Assembly (NCBI GenBank): GCA_028818695.1
Contig: JAPPNK010000011.1
Location: 1 to 64,000 of the forward strand
Direction of reading: 5' to 3'
DNA length: 64,000 nt
From: Candidatus Poribacteria bacterium
GTDB lineage: Bacteria > Poribacteria > WGA-4E > GCA-2687025
Part shown: piece after piece, positions 53,726 to 61,371 of the stretch
How positions within the stretch are numbered: the stretch's first letter is position 1
Layout of the letters: every line of letters begins with the position of its first letter
The notes under the pieces: model-generated
Told to the model about the DNA's origin: nothing
The model's database searches: none
What the model saw: only the letters and a program-made list of their open reading frames with translations
Program-made: the position numbers and the translations under genes

Positions 53726-54498
53726 GGTTTTTTCTGTCCGTGTCGGTTGAAGTGCGCAATCCGCTCTGCAGGCAAGCGGGTTGAGAGAATTGGTTCCGTC
53801 TCTTTTTTAAGGTACCCCATCCGCAGGATCAGAATCGGCTCGCAGGTTTCGGGCGCTTCCAAAAGCAGGCGCGTTTCGTCCCGCCCTTTTGCCGTTTCAA
53901 GCGCCGCGACCGCGAATTGCGCGCCGATGCCGCGCTCCTCCGCTTCCAGCAGCATGTTCTGAAACATGGCGCCGATGGAAAGCAGCGTCCACACATCGCC
54001 GTTGGCGCCGGGCGAAACGCGGTCGAGACGCCTGAAGACGACGCACAGAAGCGGAGCCTCTGCGACGGCGCGTTTGGCGGCGTTGCCGGGACCGCTTCCG
54101 GCGCCCAGTTTCGCCAGCGCGGCCGCGGCGCCGGGCCGTTTCAAAAGCAGCGGCGCAACCAGACGCGCGAACCCCGAATCCGGCAGCTGATCGCCCAGAT
54201 AAACGCCATCTCCCTCCTCCTGCCACTCCTCTTGCGTGACGCGCGTCCAGCTCGCCGCCGCCTCCAAGAACGGCCGCCGCTTCATCTGCGCGGACATATG
54301 CCGGCGCGTCAGCTCCCCCAGCGCCGCTTTTTGCGCCGGCTCCGTTATGAACAGCAGCTCCCACGGCTGTATGTTGAACGGCGACGGCGCCCAGCGCGCC
54401 GCTTCGATGAGCGCGTCTATGTCGCCGCGGCGCACAGGCTCGCTCCGAAAGTCGCGCCGCTGGCTGCGCCGTTGCCGTATCAGGTCAAGGGGCGGCAT
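53722..54498 (-). CDS. Nitroreductase-family flavoprotein, second copy
   Basis: 258 residues. LDLIRQRRSQRRDF, ARWAPSPFNIQPWELLFI (FMN site) and RGIGAQFAVAALE are typical; the region between about 70 and 165 is longer than in small nitroreductases (EEWQEEGDGVYLGDQLP and an Ala-rich stretch). The ATG at 54498 overlaps the MptG-like gene by 14 bases; a longer reading reaches 54546 but overlaps by 62. Distinct from the gene at 27728. In the operon it could reduce a flavin, quinone or pterin, but nothing proves this. Confidence 0.82.
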   Translation of the reverse strand: MPPLDLIRQRRSQRRDFRSEPVRRGDIDALIEAARWAPSPFNIQPWELLFITEPAQKAALGELTRRHMSAQMKRRPFLEAAASWTRVTQEEWQEEGDGVYLGDQLPDSGFARLVAPLLLKRPGAAAALAKLGAGSGPGNAAKRAVAEAPLLCVVFRRLDRVSPGANGDVWTLLSIGAMFQNMLLEAEERGIGAQFAVAALETAKGRDETRLLLEAPETCEPILILRMGYLKKETEPILSTRLPAERIAHFNRHGQKKP

Positions 54499-55474
54499 CG
54501 CGCTCTGCGACCTCAATCGTTGCGCCGCGGTTGTTTGCGCGGACAATGCGCGTGAATCCAGAGTTGCCAGCCTTTTTGAGAAACCGATCAGCCGTAAGCT
54601 GAAGCTCTTCGAGCCGCTCGCCGAAGACTGCCATCGTCGGTCCCCAGCTGCTCATGGCGACGCCGTATGCCCCTTCCTTGCGCAGACGCTCCGCCGTCTC
54701 CCGCACAATCGGCTCCTGAATCTCCCACTCCACTTTTTTCCAGCCCGCCGTTCCCATCGCGTCCAGCGCCGCCGCCGCGGTCGGCATATCGTTTTCCGCC
54801 AGCGCGGGCAGCAAACTCATCATCAACAGGTGCGAGATGCGTTCAGCGGCGCGCGGCGGCATGGGGCATTTGGAACGGAAAAGCCGTTTCTCCTCCTCGC
54901 CGGAGACTTGCCGCGCGCGCGGCGAAATGAGCAGCATTTTCCAGTCAGGGAAGTTGCGCCTCAACAGCAGCGGACCGGGACCGACGCTCTCTGCCGCAGC
55001 AGACGGCAGAAAGTCTGCCTTTTGAGACGGCCAGCGATGCCCCCCGTCCACAAGAAACCCGCCCTTTTCAAAAGCGTACAGCCCGATCCCGGACGCGCCG
55101 CCCCGCCCCGACAGCCTCGCAGCCTCTTTAGCCGAAAGCGAAACCTCGTAGAGAGCGGCAAGCGCGTGGATAACGGAAAGAGCCGCCTGCGTCCCTGAAC
55201 CCAAGCCGACGTGGGCGGGTATCGTCTCTTCATACCGCAAATGAACGCCGCCGACCTTCCACAGCGCGCGCAACCGCTTCGCCAGCCGCTCCACGCGCTC
55301 CTGATGAACGCCTGCGCCGACCGCTTCAACGCGCTCCGCTTTGCGCGCTTCTAACACAAAGCTTGGCTTTTCAAGCGTCAGCCCGATGCTCCCATCGATA
55401 CGTCCAAGCCGACCCGTCAGATCAATCAGTCCAAAATGCAGGCGCGAAGGCGTTTCGATGCGGACCGTTTTCAC
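54485..55474 (-). CDS. Beta-ribofuranosylaminobenzene 5'-phosphate synthase-like protein (MptG/RFAP family, GHMP fold)
   Basis: 329 residues. RIETPSRLHFGLIDLTGRLG, RIDGSIGLTLEKP, HVGLGSGTQAALSVIHALAAL, GRGGASGIGLYAFEKGGFLV and MSSWGPTMAVFGE follow archaeal MptG closely. That enzyme joins PRPP and p-hydroxybenzoate/aminobenzoate in the first step of methanopterin synthesis; bacterial members occur in C1-metabolising bacteria and Planctomycetes. The start is GTG, four bases after the stop of the Sec-peroxiredoxin gene; the ATG-initiated frame would run 47 residues through that gene. No other methanopterin gene is in the window, so the role may differ. Confidence 0.82.
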   Translation of the reverse strand: MKTVRIETPSRLHFGLIDLTGRLGRIDGSIGLTLEKPSFVLEARKAERVEAVGAGVHQERVERLAKRLRALWKVGGVHLRYEETIPAHVGLGSGTQAALSVIHALAALYEVSLSAKEAARLSGRGGASGIGLYAFEKGGFLVDGGHRWPSQKADFLPSAAAESVGPGPLLLRRNFPDWKMLLISPRARQVSGEEEKRLFRSKCPMPPRAAERISHLLMMSLLPALAENDMPTAAAALDAMGTAGWKKVEWEIQEPIVRETAERLRKEGAYGVAMSSWGPTMAVFGERLEELQLTADRFLKKAGNSGFTRIVRANNRGATIEVAERDAAP

Positions 55475-55478
55475 CGGC

Positions 55479-56072
55479 TCATCGGCTTTTGAGTTCCGCC
55501 CAGACAGACGCGGCGCGGTTTTTTGGCGAAACGGACATCGGATCGCCCAGCAGCGACAGCGCCTGCTCCAATACCTTGTCGGCGGAGGGGCGGTCAGCCT
55601 TGTCGGCGCCGACATATTTCCACGCGACGACGCCGGCGCTGTCTAGCACAAAGACAGCCGGCTTTGCAATGTTCGCCGCAGCGTTCAAAACGTCATACGC
55701 CTTGATCGTCTCTCGACTGACGTCGCTCAACAGCGGAAAGGTTAGGTTATTCCGCTCTTTCATCTGCTTGGCGGTCGCTGTCGGATCAACGCTGATCGCC
55801 AGCAGCCCGATCTCGTTCGCTTCAAAGACATCAATCTTTTCCTGCAGCTCCACGAGCTGCTCATTGCAAAACGGTCAGAACAGGCCGCGGTAAAACACCA
55901 GTACGCATGGATTTCCGCGGTAATCTTTCAATTTAACGATCTCATTTTCCGTGTTCGGCAGCTCAAAAAGCGGCGCGCTTTCGCCGACATCCAAAGCGTC
56001 TGCGTTAAAAGCAAGCGGCAAAATCAGCGCGGCGGAGATCAATGCCGCGGCAAACGAAGCGGAAGGTTTCAT
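55479..56072 (-). CDS. Selenocysteine-containing peroxiredoxin-like protein 2 (UxxC)
   Basis: 197 residues if TGA at 55875-55877 is read as selenocysteine (residue 66). A signal peptide (MKPSASFAAALISAALILPL) leads a thioredoxin-fold AhpC/TSA domain: VGESAPLFELPNTENEIVKL, then FYRGLF-U-PFCNEQLVELQE. Homologues have Cys at the TGA position in FYRG.WCPFC..QL. The frame runs on unbroken (GLLAISVDPT, FPLLSDVS, KPAVFVLDSAGVVAWKYVG). A hairpin follows TGA at the SECIS distance. The product is predicted periplasmic and peroxide- or thiol-reactive. It overlaps paralogue 1 by ATGA; AAAGGA 9 bases before the ATG. Confidence 0.83.
55845..55859 (-). promoter_or_regulatory. Bacterial SECIS-like hairpin in Sec-peroxiredoxin gene 2
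   Basis: mRNA CAGCUC-GUG-GAGCUG: six base pairs with a G-starting loop, its stem beginning 16 bases and its loop 22 bases after the UGA. This falls in the published window for bacterial SECIS elements (small apical loop with an early G about 16-37 bases downstream). The same stem is in gene 1. Confidence 0.6.
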
Positions 56073-56644
56073 GGCGTTCGTCCTTTCGGCGTTGGTTGAA
56101 GCGAGCGTACCTGCTCTAGTATTGCGTTCACGGAGGGGCGGTCTGCCTTGTTATCGCCGACATATTTCCACGCGACGACGCCCGACGAGTCGATGACGAA
56201 GACGGCGGGCTTGGCAATCTGCCCGCTTTCAACGCCGTATGCGCGGATGGCTTCGCGCGTCGGGTCGCTCAGCACATTGAATTCAAGGCTGTTTTCGTTT
56301 GCCATCGCCTGCGCGTTTTCCAAATTGTCGGCGCTCAGCGCAACCAGACGCGCGCCGAGACGCTGAAACCGATTCAAGTTCTGTTGCAGCTCTACGAGCT
56401 GCTCGCTGCAATTCGGTCACCATAAGGCGCGGTAGAAAACCAGAACGGCGGGCGCCCCCTCTGCGCTGTTGAGCGACCAGTCCCCGCCGGAGCCGTTCAG
56501 GGCGAACTGCGGCGCTTTTTGTCCCACCTCGTTCCCGACGCTGATCTGCGGCTCTGGCGTTTCGGCGGCCGGTTTGGATGAGCAGGCTGCGAAGATCATC
56601 GACAGCGCGAGAGCGGAACATGCGGGCAGCGTCCAACGGCGCAT
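56069..56644 (-). CDS. Selenocysteine-containing peroxiredoxin-like lipoprotein 1 (UxxC)
   Basis: 191 residues if TGA at 56417-56419 is read as selenocysteine (residue 76). Lipoprotein signal (LALSMIFAAC-SSKP), a short Pro/Glu linker, then an AhpC/TSA domain: VGQKAPQFALNGSGGDWSL, FYRALW-U-PNCSEQLVELQ, LVALSADNLENAQAMA, FNVLSDPTREAIRAYGV, KPAVFVIDSSGVVAWKYVG. TGA occupies the reactive Cys position of FYR..WC..C. GGAG at 6-7 bases sets the start. Likely anchored to a membrane in the periplasm, reducing peroxide or a disulfide. First gene of a five-gene operon. Confidence 0.83.
56387..56401 (-). promoter_or_regulatory. Bacterial SECIS-like hairpin in Sec-peroxiredoxin gene 1
   Basis: mRNA CAGCUC-GUA-GAGCUG forms six base pairs with a G-starting loop 22 bases after the UGA; an alternative outer pairing UUGCAGC/GCUGCAA encloses it. 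Same stem and offset as in gene 2. Confidence 0.62.
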
Positions 56645-56715
56645 CGTTTTCTCCATTTCGGTTAACAGCGCTTCCAATTGCTTGGCGATGCGATCAGTCG
56701 AGTCGAATCCGTTAC

Positions 56716-56744
56716 ATTATGACATGCGGACGGCAAATCTGCAA
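56716..56744 (-). promoter_or_regulatory. Extended -10 promoter of the Sec-peroxiredoxin operon
   Basis: TTGCAG (56744-56739), 17 bases, then CATAAT (56721-56716) preceded by TG one base off, an extended -10. Predicted start near 56709, about 65 bases before the ATG. The -35 lies 10 bases from the end of MITE-like copy B. Confidence 0.5.
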
Positions 56745-56753
56745 GCGCCGCTA

Positions 56754-56921
56754 CTGACCTTACGTCTTAAGTTGGGACATTCCGCCTGGCGAACGCGGAC
56801 GGTTTCTGCGGCGCCTCTAGATTCCCGCTTTCGCGGGAATGACGGCCTGGTTGGCGGCGCCTTTTTCCCATCAATAGAGCGATCATTCGTTCAAATGTCC
56901 CAACTTTACGCATGAGGTCGG
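56754..56921 (-). mobile_element. Complete MITE-like element, copy B (168 bp)
   Basis: Opposite orientation to 27485-27651, same layout: right end CTGACCTTACGTCTTAAGTT identical to copy A for 27 bases; the other end, read inward, CCGACCTCATGCGTAAAGTT; centre palindrome TTCCCGCTTTCGCGGGAA, with TCTAGAGGCGCCGCAGAAAC beside it. It sits 4 bases from the stop of the repeat-protein gene and just upstream of the Sec-peroxiredoxin promoter. No open frame. Confidence 0.75.
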
Positions 56922-56924
56922 CCG

Positions 56925-59579
56925 CTAAGGCGAGGGACCGACGCATGGGCTTTTTCCAATGACAGGCTCTCCGTTCACCAGCAGCGGCCGAGCCGTCTCT
57001 GTTTCAAGATCGAACGCCCAGACCTGCCCGTTCCGTTCATAAATCAGCCCTGTTCCGCCGTTGAGCCATTTGGGTCGGCTGCCGCCTTGCTGCGTGATCT
57101 GACGAAGCGTCTTCTCCCCGGTTTTTGAGAATTCGGCGATCCATATCTGCGGGCGTTCGTCCTGGACGCGCGTGAAGGCGAGCGTCATCGGATGCGTCGG
57201 CGACCATGCAGGGTGGGCGTCGTAGGCGCTGTCGACGATGAGCGGCTCCAGATGCGCGCTCTTTGTGTCGTAAAGGTACAGATTCGATTCGGCGGAAGCG
57301 TCCGCGCCGTCCGATTTTTCAGCTGCTGAAAAGGCGATGAGGAACCCGTCTCGACTCCACACAGGTCCGTCGATCTGTTGGAGCTGAACGGCGGCAATCT
57401 CTTCCGTCCCTGTCTGCTCGCGCCGGATGCGCAGCTGTCCGGCTTTCAGATAGGCGATCGTCTTCCCGTCCGGCGACGCCGACGCCTGCCGCGCGGCCGC
57501 TTCTGCGGGGATGCGTACCGCCGGCGCGCCGTTTCCGTCCCAGAAGCGCAGATTGCGGTCTTCGTCGCGGAACCATACGCCTTTTTTCGACATCGTCAGC
57601 TCGCTTCCGATCCCGATCGGTTCCTGCGACCCGTCCGGCGCCAACGCCCAGATGATGTTGTCCGCTTCATAATACACCGGCTCGCGGACGACCGAGGAGA
57701 CGGAGAACGGCGTCGGCAGCGTCAGATCGTCGGGGCGCAAACGCTCCAGGGCGGCGCGGTTCGGCTCAAAGGCGCGCGACTCTTCCAGCTCCCAGCCCGG
57801 CCCTTTGGCGGCAAACGCAAAGAAGGCTCCTTCCTCCCAGTAGCGCCACTCTTCAATCAAGCGGCCGCGCACAACGCGCCGATATACGTCGTTCGGCTCC
57901 CCGTATTTTCGCCGTATGAGCGCGCGGGAGCCGTCGTCCAGCGGCGCGTACCCGCCCGCGTTGTTCGTCGCGACGGCGCTGACGCGCATGTGGATATACG
58001 GCGCGACGCTGTCGTCCCAAACATACACCTCCGAAGGCGCGCCGGTGAGAGGCGCGTTCGTTCCATAGACGGCGACCCCGTCTCCGCGCCCGACCATTTC
58101 GTCGCCCGCCGCGTCCACAACCGCCATGATGTAGTGGCTCCCTGACGGCAGGCTAAGCGCGAAGTTTCCATAGGAGTCTAGATCAACCCGGCGCGGCTGG
58201 GCGCCCTTGAAGTCGGGAGTTGAGGAGACAAAAATCCACGCGGCGGAGGGAGTCAACCCGTCCCAGACGATTCGCCCCGCGACGCCCATTGAGATCTCGT
58301 CGGACGCCCCGCGATAGGACTCGACAGCCCCGATAGAGACGATGCGGCCCGCGGGACTATAGACGCCGGTGATCGGAGCGACCGCTTCGACAGGCGTCTC
58401 CTCCGTCTCCTCTTTCAACTCAAACGGAAGCGGAGGGAAGGAGGCGATATTCGGCGAACCGTACGCCCCAAGGCCGTCCCCAGGACTGATATACCCGTCC
58501 CCGTCGAAGTCGGCGTTCGCCAAGATATAGTAGGAGCCGGGGGGAAGTTGTACCGAAAACTTGCCGTTCAGGTCGGCGGAGGCATGGGCTGTCGGGCGCA
58601 TCAGGGACGGGTCGGCATGAATCTCAACGGTCGATAGCGCGGAAACTCCCTTAGGCAATTCGATTCTGCCCCTCAATGTGAGCAGATTCTCGCCCCCTTC
58701 TTTTGTTAAAGGCTTCAGGCGCCCTTCGCCGTCTCGCTGCGCGGCGATCTTCAGCTCAACGCCCTCTACGAGTCCGCCGGCGGCATTGAGCGGCTCAGGT
58801 TCGCGCCGCCCCGTCTCGCTGTTGAGCGCATCGAGACTGCCGAAGGCGTCGCCTGCGTCAAAAATGTTGGAGCGGTTTCGGTCGGCGACCGCCGCGAGAT
58901 AGAGCGTCCCGCGCGGAGCTTCCAGCTCAAAAGAACCGTCTGGGTTGACGCGCGTCTGTCCAACGCGGCGGCGGCGCGCCGGGTCGTCGAAGGCGAGAAC
59001 ATAGACAGGACCCATGACGGTGGAAACCGCCTTGCCGCGTATGACCGCCTTCTCCTTGACAGCTTGCTGCGGCAACCCGTTCAATTCGGCGTCCTGAAGG
59101 CTCACGATGCGCGGACGTCCCTGAAACTCAACGCGGGCGGCGGAGACAGGTATCTGTATGTTGTACGTGCGGCGTCCGCTCTCGATCTGGACAGCCTGCT
59201 TCATCTCCTGAGTGTTTCCCCAAGAACGAATGCCGTACACGCCGATGGCGTCCCCGACATCGAACCCGCCGCTCCGATTGCGGTCGATGACCGCGGCAAG
59301 ATAGTACTCGCCTGGCGCCGCCTCAATATCAAATTTTCCATCCGCCGCAAGCAGAGGAAACGCCTTCTCCACCTTCCGAAGCGTCGGGTCCGAGTACAGA
59401 TAAACGACCGCCCCTTCAAGGCTCTCATTCTCCCAAACGACAACCCCGCTGACGCGCCCAGGACCTGTCTGCTCAGGGGCCGAGGGGGACATCGCCTCTC
59501 CATAGGCGGCGCAGACAAACGCAAATGTCAACGCGCAGGCGGCATAGACACGGATTTGCACATCCAACTCCTTCTTCAT
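56925..59579 (-). CDS. Secreted carboxypeptidase-regulatory-repeat and beta-propeller protein
   Basis: 884 residues, signal peptide near 10-28. At least four repeats of a carboxypeptidase-regulatory-like beta-sandwich fill about 40-550, each ending in a G.Y.LAA..D.N..G..D.GD..G.YG motif (AVIDRNRSGGFDVGDAIGVYG, AVADRNRSNIFDAGDAFGSL, ANADFDGDGYISPGDGLGAYG, AVVDAAGDEMVGRGDGVAVYG), which resembles Ca-binding loops. About 640-880 is a TolB-like propeller (SASPDGKTIAYLKAG, SRDGFLIAFSAAE, YDAHPAWSPTHPM). Likely a periplasmic or surface scaffold. Its last codon lies 4 bases from MITE-like copy B. Confidence 0.82.
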   Translation of the reverse strand: MKKELDVQIRVYAACALTFAFVCAAYGEAMSPSAPEQTGPGRVSGVVVWENESLEGAVVYLYSDPTLRKVEKAFPLLAADGKFDIEAAPGEYYLAAVIDRNRSGGFDVGDAIGVYGIRSWGNTQEMKQAVQIESGRRTYNIQIPVSAARVEFQGRPRIVSLQDAELNGLPQQAVKEKAVIRGKAVSTVMGPVYVLAFDDPARRRRVGQTRVNPDGSFELEAPRGTLYLAAVADRNRSNIFDAGDAFGSLDALNSETGRREPEPLNAAGGLVEGVELKIAAQRDGEGRLKPLTKEGGENLLTLRGRIELPKGVSALSTVEIHADPSLMRPTAHASADLNGKFSVQLPPGSYYILANADFDGDGYISPGDGLGAYGSPNIASFPPLPFELKEETEETPVEAVAPITGVYSPAGRIVSIGAVESYRGASDEISMGVAGRIVWDGLTPSAAWIFVSSTPDFKGAQPRRVDLDSYGNFALSLPSGSHYIMAVVDAAGDEMVGRGDGVAVYGTNAPLTGAPSEVYVWDDSVAPYIHMRVSAVATNNAGGYAPLDDGSRALIRRKYGEPNDVYRRVVRGRLIEEWRYWEEGAFFAFAAKGPGWELEESRAFEPNRAALERLRPDDLTLPTPFSVSSVVREPVYYEADNIIWALAPDGSQEPIGIGSELTMSKKGVWFRDEDRNLRFWDGNGAPAVRIPAEAAARQASASPDGKTIAYLKAGQLRIRREQTGTEEIAAVQLQQIDGPVWSRDGFLIAFSAAEKSDGADASAESNLYLYDTKSAHLEPLIVDSAYDAHPAWSPTHPMTLAFTRVQDERPQIWIAEFSKTGEKTLRQITQQGGSRPKWLNGGTGLIYERNGQVWAFDLETETARPLLVNGEPVIGKSPCVGPSP

Positions 59580-59658
59580 TCCCCGACGCGCGCCGGGCTG
59601 ACCGCAGCCTTCACCAACGTTCCTTAAATTATAGACGCAATGCCGCTATAGAGGTTGA

Positions 59659-61371
59659 TTAAAAGGAGCCTTCCCCGACAACCGAGCCGTAATGCAGCAC
59701 CTGAAAACGCCATTCCCGCCGATCCGCAGGCGTTCGAATCGATGCTCCGAACGACTTCCCCCCATCCGCCGACCGCATCTCCGCCTCGAACGTCTCGCCC
59801 TCCGAACTGATCACAACGACCAGCTTGCCCTCCGAGACAGGCGAACTCGGAACCGCCGCAATCTCGACAAACCCAGGATGAACGGGATTCGCATATCCAG
59901 CTGTAGTGAAGGAAACCCCCTCGCCGATCCGTCCCGAATACTCATAATCGGCTGAGATGGGCCCGTTCACAGAGGAAGCCGCAAGCCCAACCGAAATGAC
60001 GACCCGATCAACCGACGTCCCAAATTCTCCAAACGACCCGACGACGCGACCCCCCGCCGAAGAGAGTTGAAGCGAACGAACCCCCCGCAACCGCGTTCCG
60101 TCCAGCAGCGCAGCCTGTACCTGAAAATCGCCCGCCCAGCGAGTCGGCGCTTTCAGTTCAAATTGGAGCGGGGCGGAACCGCCTGCCGGCGCGCGAAACT
60201 CTATAAAATGGGAGCTCCAGTTCTCAATCTGCGCCGTATGCGTCGGCGTCGGCAGCGACCTAATCCGTTGTGGACGAATGCGAACGTTCAAATCCTTAAA
60301 GCCGTACCGCCCGCCCTGATACGTCTCGTCGTCCGACGAAAGCGCTAACTGCCAGTCCGCATAAAGCTGCTGAGCCGTCTCAAAGTGGCCCGCTGAACGC
60401 AATGCGCTCTCAACGCTCCGCATGCCGTTCTGCGAATGCTGCACAATCCGCCGAATCGCGGACGCGCCCCCCCGATGCTCGTAGATATATTGCCCGAACA
60501 GAAACGCCGCCCCGTAATGGGCAAGCGAGCTCCCCAAACCCGACGGCCAGTCCACCAGCGAAACGGACGGATCCTCCTCAAATTCGCGCACGTGATCAAG
60601 CGGCGCGTATCCGCAGAAAGACATCGCCAACTCAGACGCCGCCTCGTCCAGCCAGGTCTCTTCGTTTCTGTCGTATCGGTAATGAATCAGATGCTGAAGC
60701 TCATGCGCAACGATCCCAAACGCCTCTGTCGCGCCCGGATTGAGCGGGTTTGTGTCGATGTACAGCAGCTCTATCTCGTTGCTGTGAAAAACGACGCCGA
60801 GATGCGCGTCCCGTACCTGCCCCCTCACTTGGTTGACGGGCGAAAAATATCCCGCCACAAAAGAGCCGGACGAGCGAGAAAATGCGTCTTTGACGTCCAG
60901 AAGCAGCAGATAGATCCGAGGGTCGCCGTCGATGTCGGGCGGAGACCCAAACGCCTCGATCTCAATATCATAGATCCCGCGCGACCTGTCCGCCGCCGTC
61001 CGATTCTCAAACACGTCTAAAAGCGCGTCGACCGACCTCTGCGTCACGCGCCGATTCCACTGCGAATCCTCAACATAAATGTAGCATCGGTCCCCGACGG
61101 CTCGAAGCGTAGCGCGGGAGACGTACTCGGTCTGGTTTTTAAAATCGAAGGCGAAAAAATCGCGCTGATGCCCAACCTGACGAAGCGGCGGCGCCCCAAG
61201 AGGAACAGCCCGATCCGCGTCCGGCGCAGGCTGCACATCCCGAAACAGTTTCTTGAGATACGCCGTGCCATGGATCCCGTCCGAAGCGGAGGCGCCGTAC
61301 GCCGCAAGCAAGCACAAAACGGCGGCTAGCGCAGCCCGTTTACTCGGCGGAGGAACGTTCAGAGGTCTCAT
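59659..61371 (-). CDS. Secreted zinc metallopeptidase, M30/hyicolysin-like
   Basis: 570 residues from the ATG at 61371 (an ATG 9 bases upstream is also possible). A hydrophobic signal (RAALAAVLCLLAAYGASA) and a mature domain with HELQHLIHYRYDR (HExxH) followed by EETWLDEAASELAMSFCGY, matching M30-type peptidases (third ligand Glu). NRTAADRSRGIYDIEIEAFG and IYLLLLDVKDAF precede it. The C-terminal ~230 residues are beta-rich (LQLSSAGGRVVGSFGEFGTS, GKLVVVISSEGETFEAEM), probably substrate-binding sandwiches. Overlaps the TPR gene by 32 bases. Exported; substrate unknown. Confidence 0.8.
   Translation of the reverse strand: MRPLNVPPPSKRAALAAVLCLLAAYGASASDGIHGTAYLKKLFRDVQPAPDADRAVPLGAPPLRQVGHQRDFFAFDFKNQTEYVSRATLRAVGDRCYIYVEDSQWNRRVTQRSVDALLDVFENRTAADRSRGIYDIEIEAFGSPPDIDGDPRIYLLLLDVKDAFSRSSGSFVAGYFSPVNQVRGQVRDAHLGVVFHSNEIELLYIDTNPLNPGATEAFGIVAHELQHLIHYRYDRNEETWLDEAASELAMSFCGYAPLDHVREFEEDPSVSLVDWPSGLGSSLAHYGAAFLFGQYIYEHRGGASAIRRIVQHSQNGMRSVESALRSAGHFETAQQLYADWQLALSSDDETYQGGRYGFKDLNVRIRPQRIRSLPTPTHTAQIENWSSHFIEFRAPAGGSAPLQFELKAPTRWAGDFQVQAALLDGTRLRGVRSLQLSSAGGRVVGSFGEFGTSVDRVVISVGLAASSVNGPISADYEYSGRIGEGVSFTTAGYANPVHPGFVEIAAVPSSPVSEGKLVVVISSEGETFEAEMRSADGGKSFGASIRTPADRREWRFQVLHYGSVVGEGSF

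Noticed and set aside
55479-56644. The TGA-split peroxiredoxin frames read as four short genes or two pseudogenes
   Set aside because: Both stops fall on the same catalytic column, both are TGA, flanking frames are intact and conserved, and each has the same hairpin after the TGA. Random decay would not do this twice.
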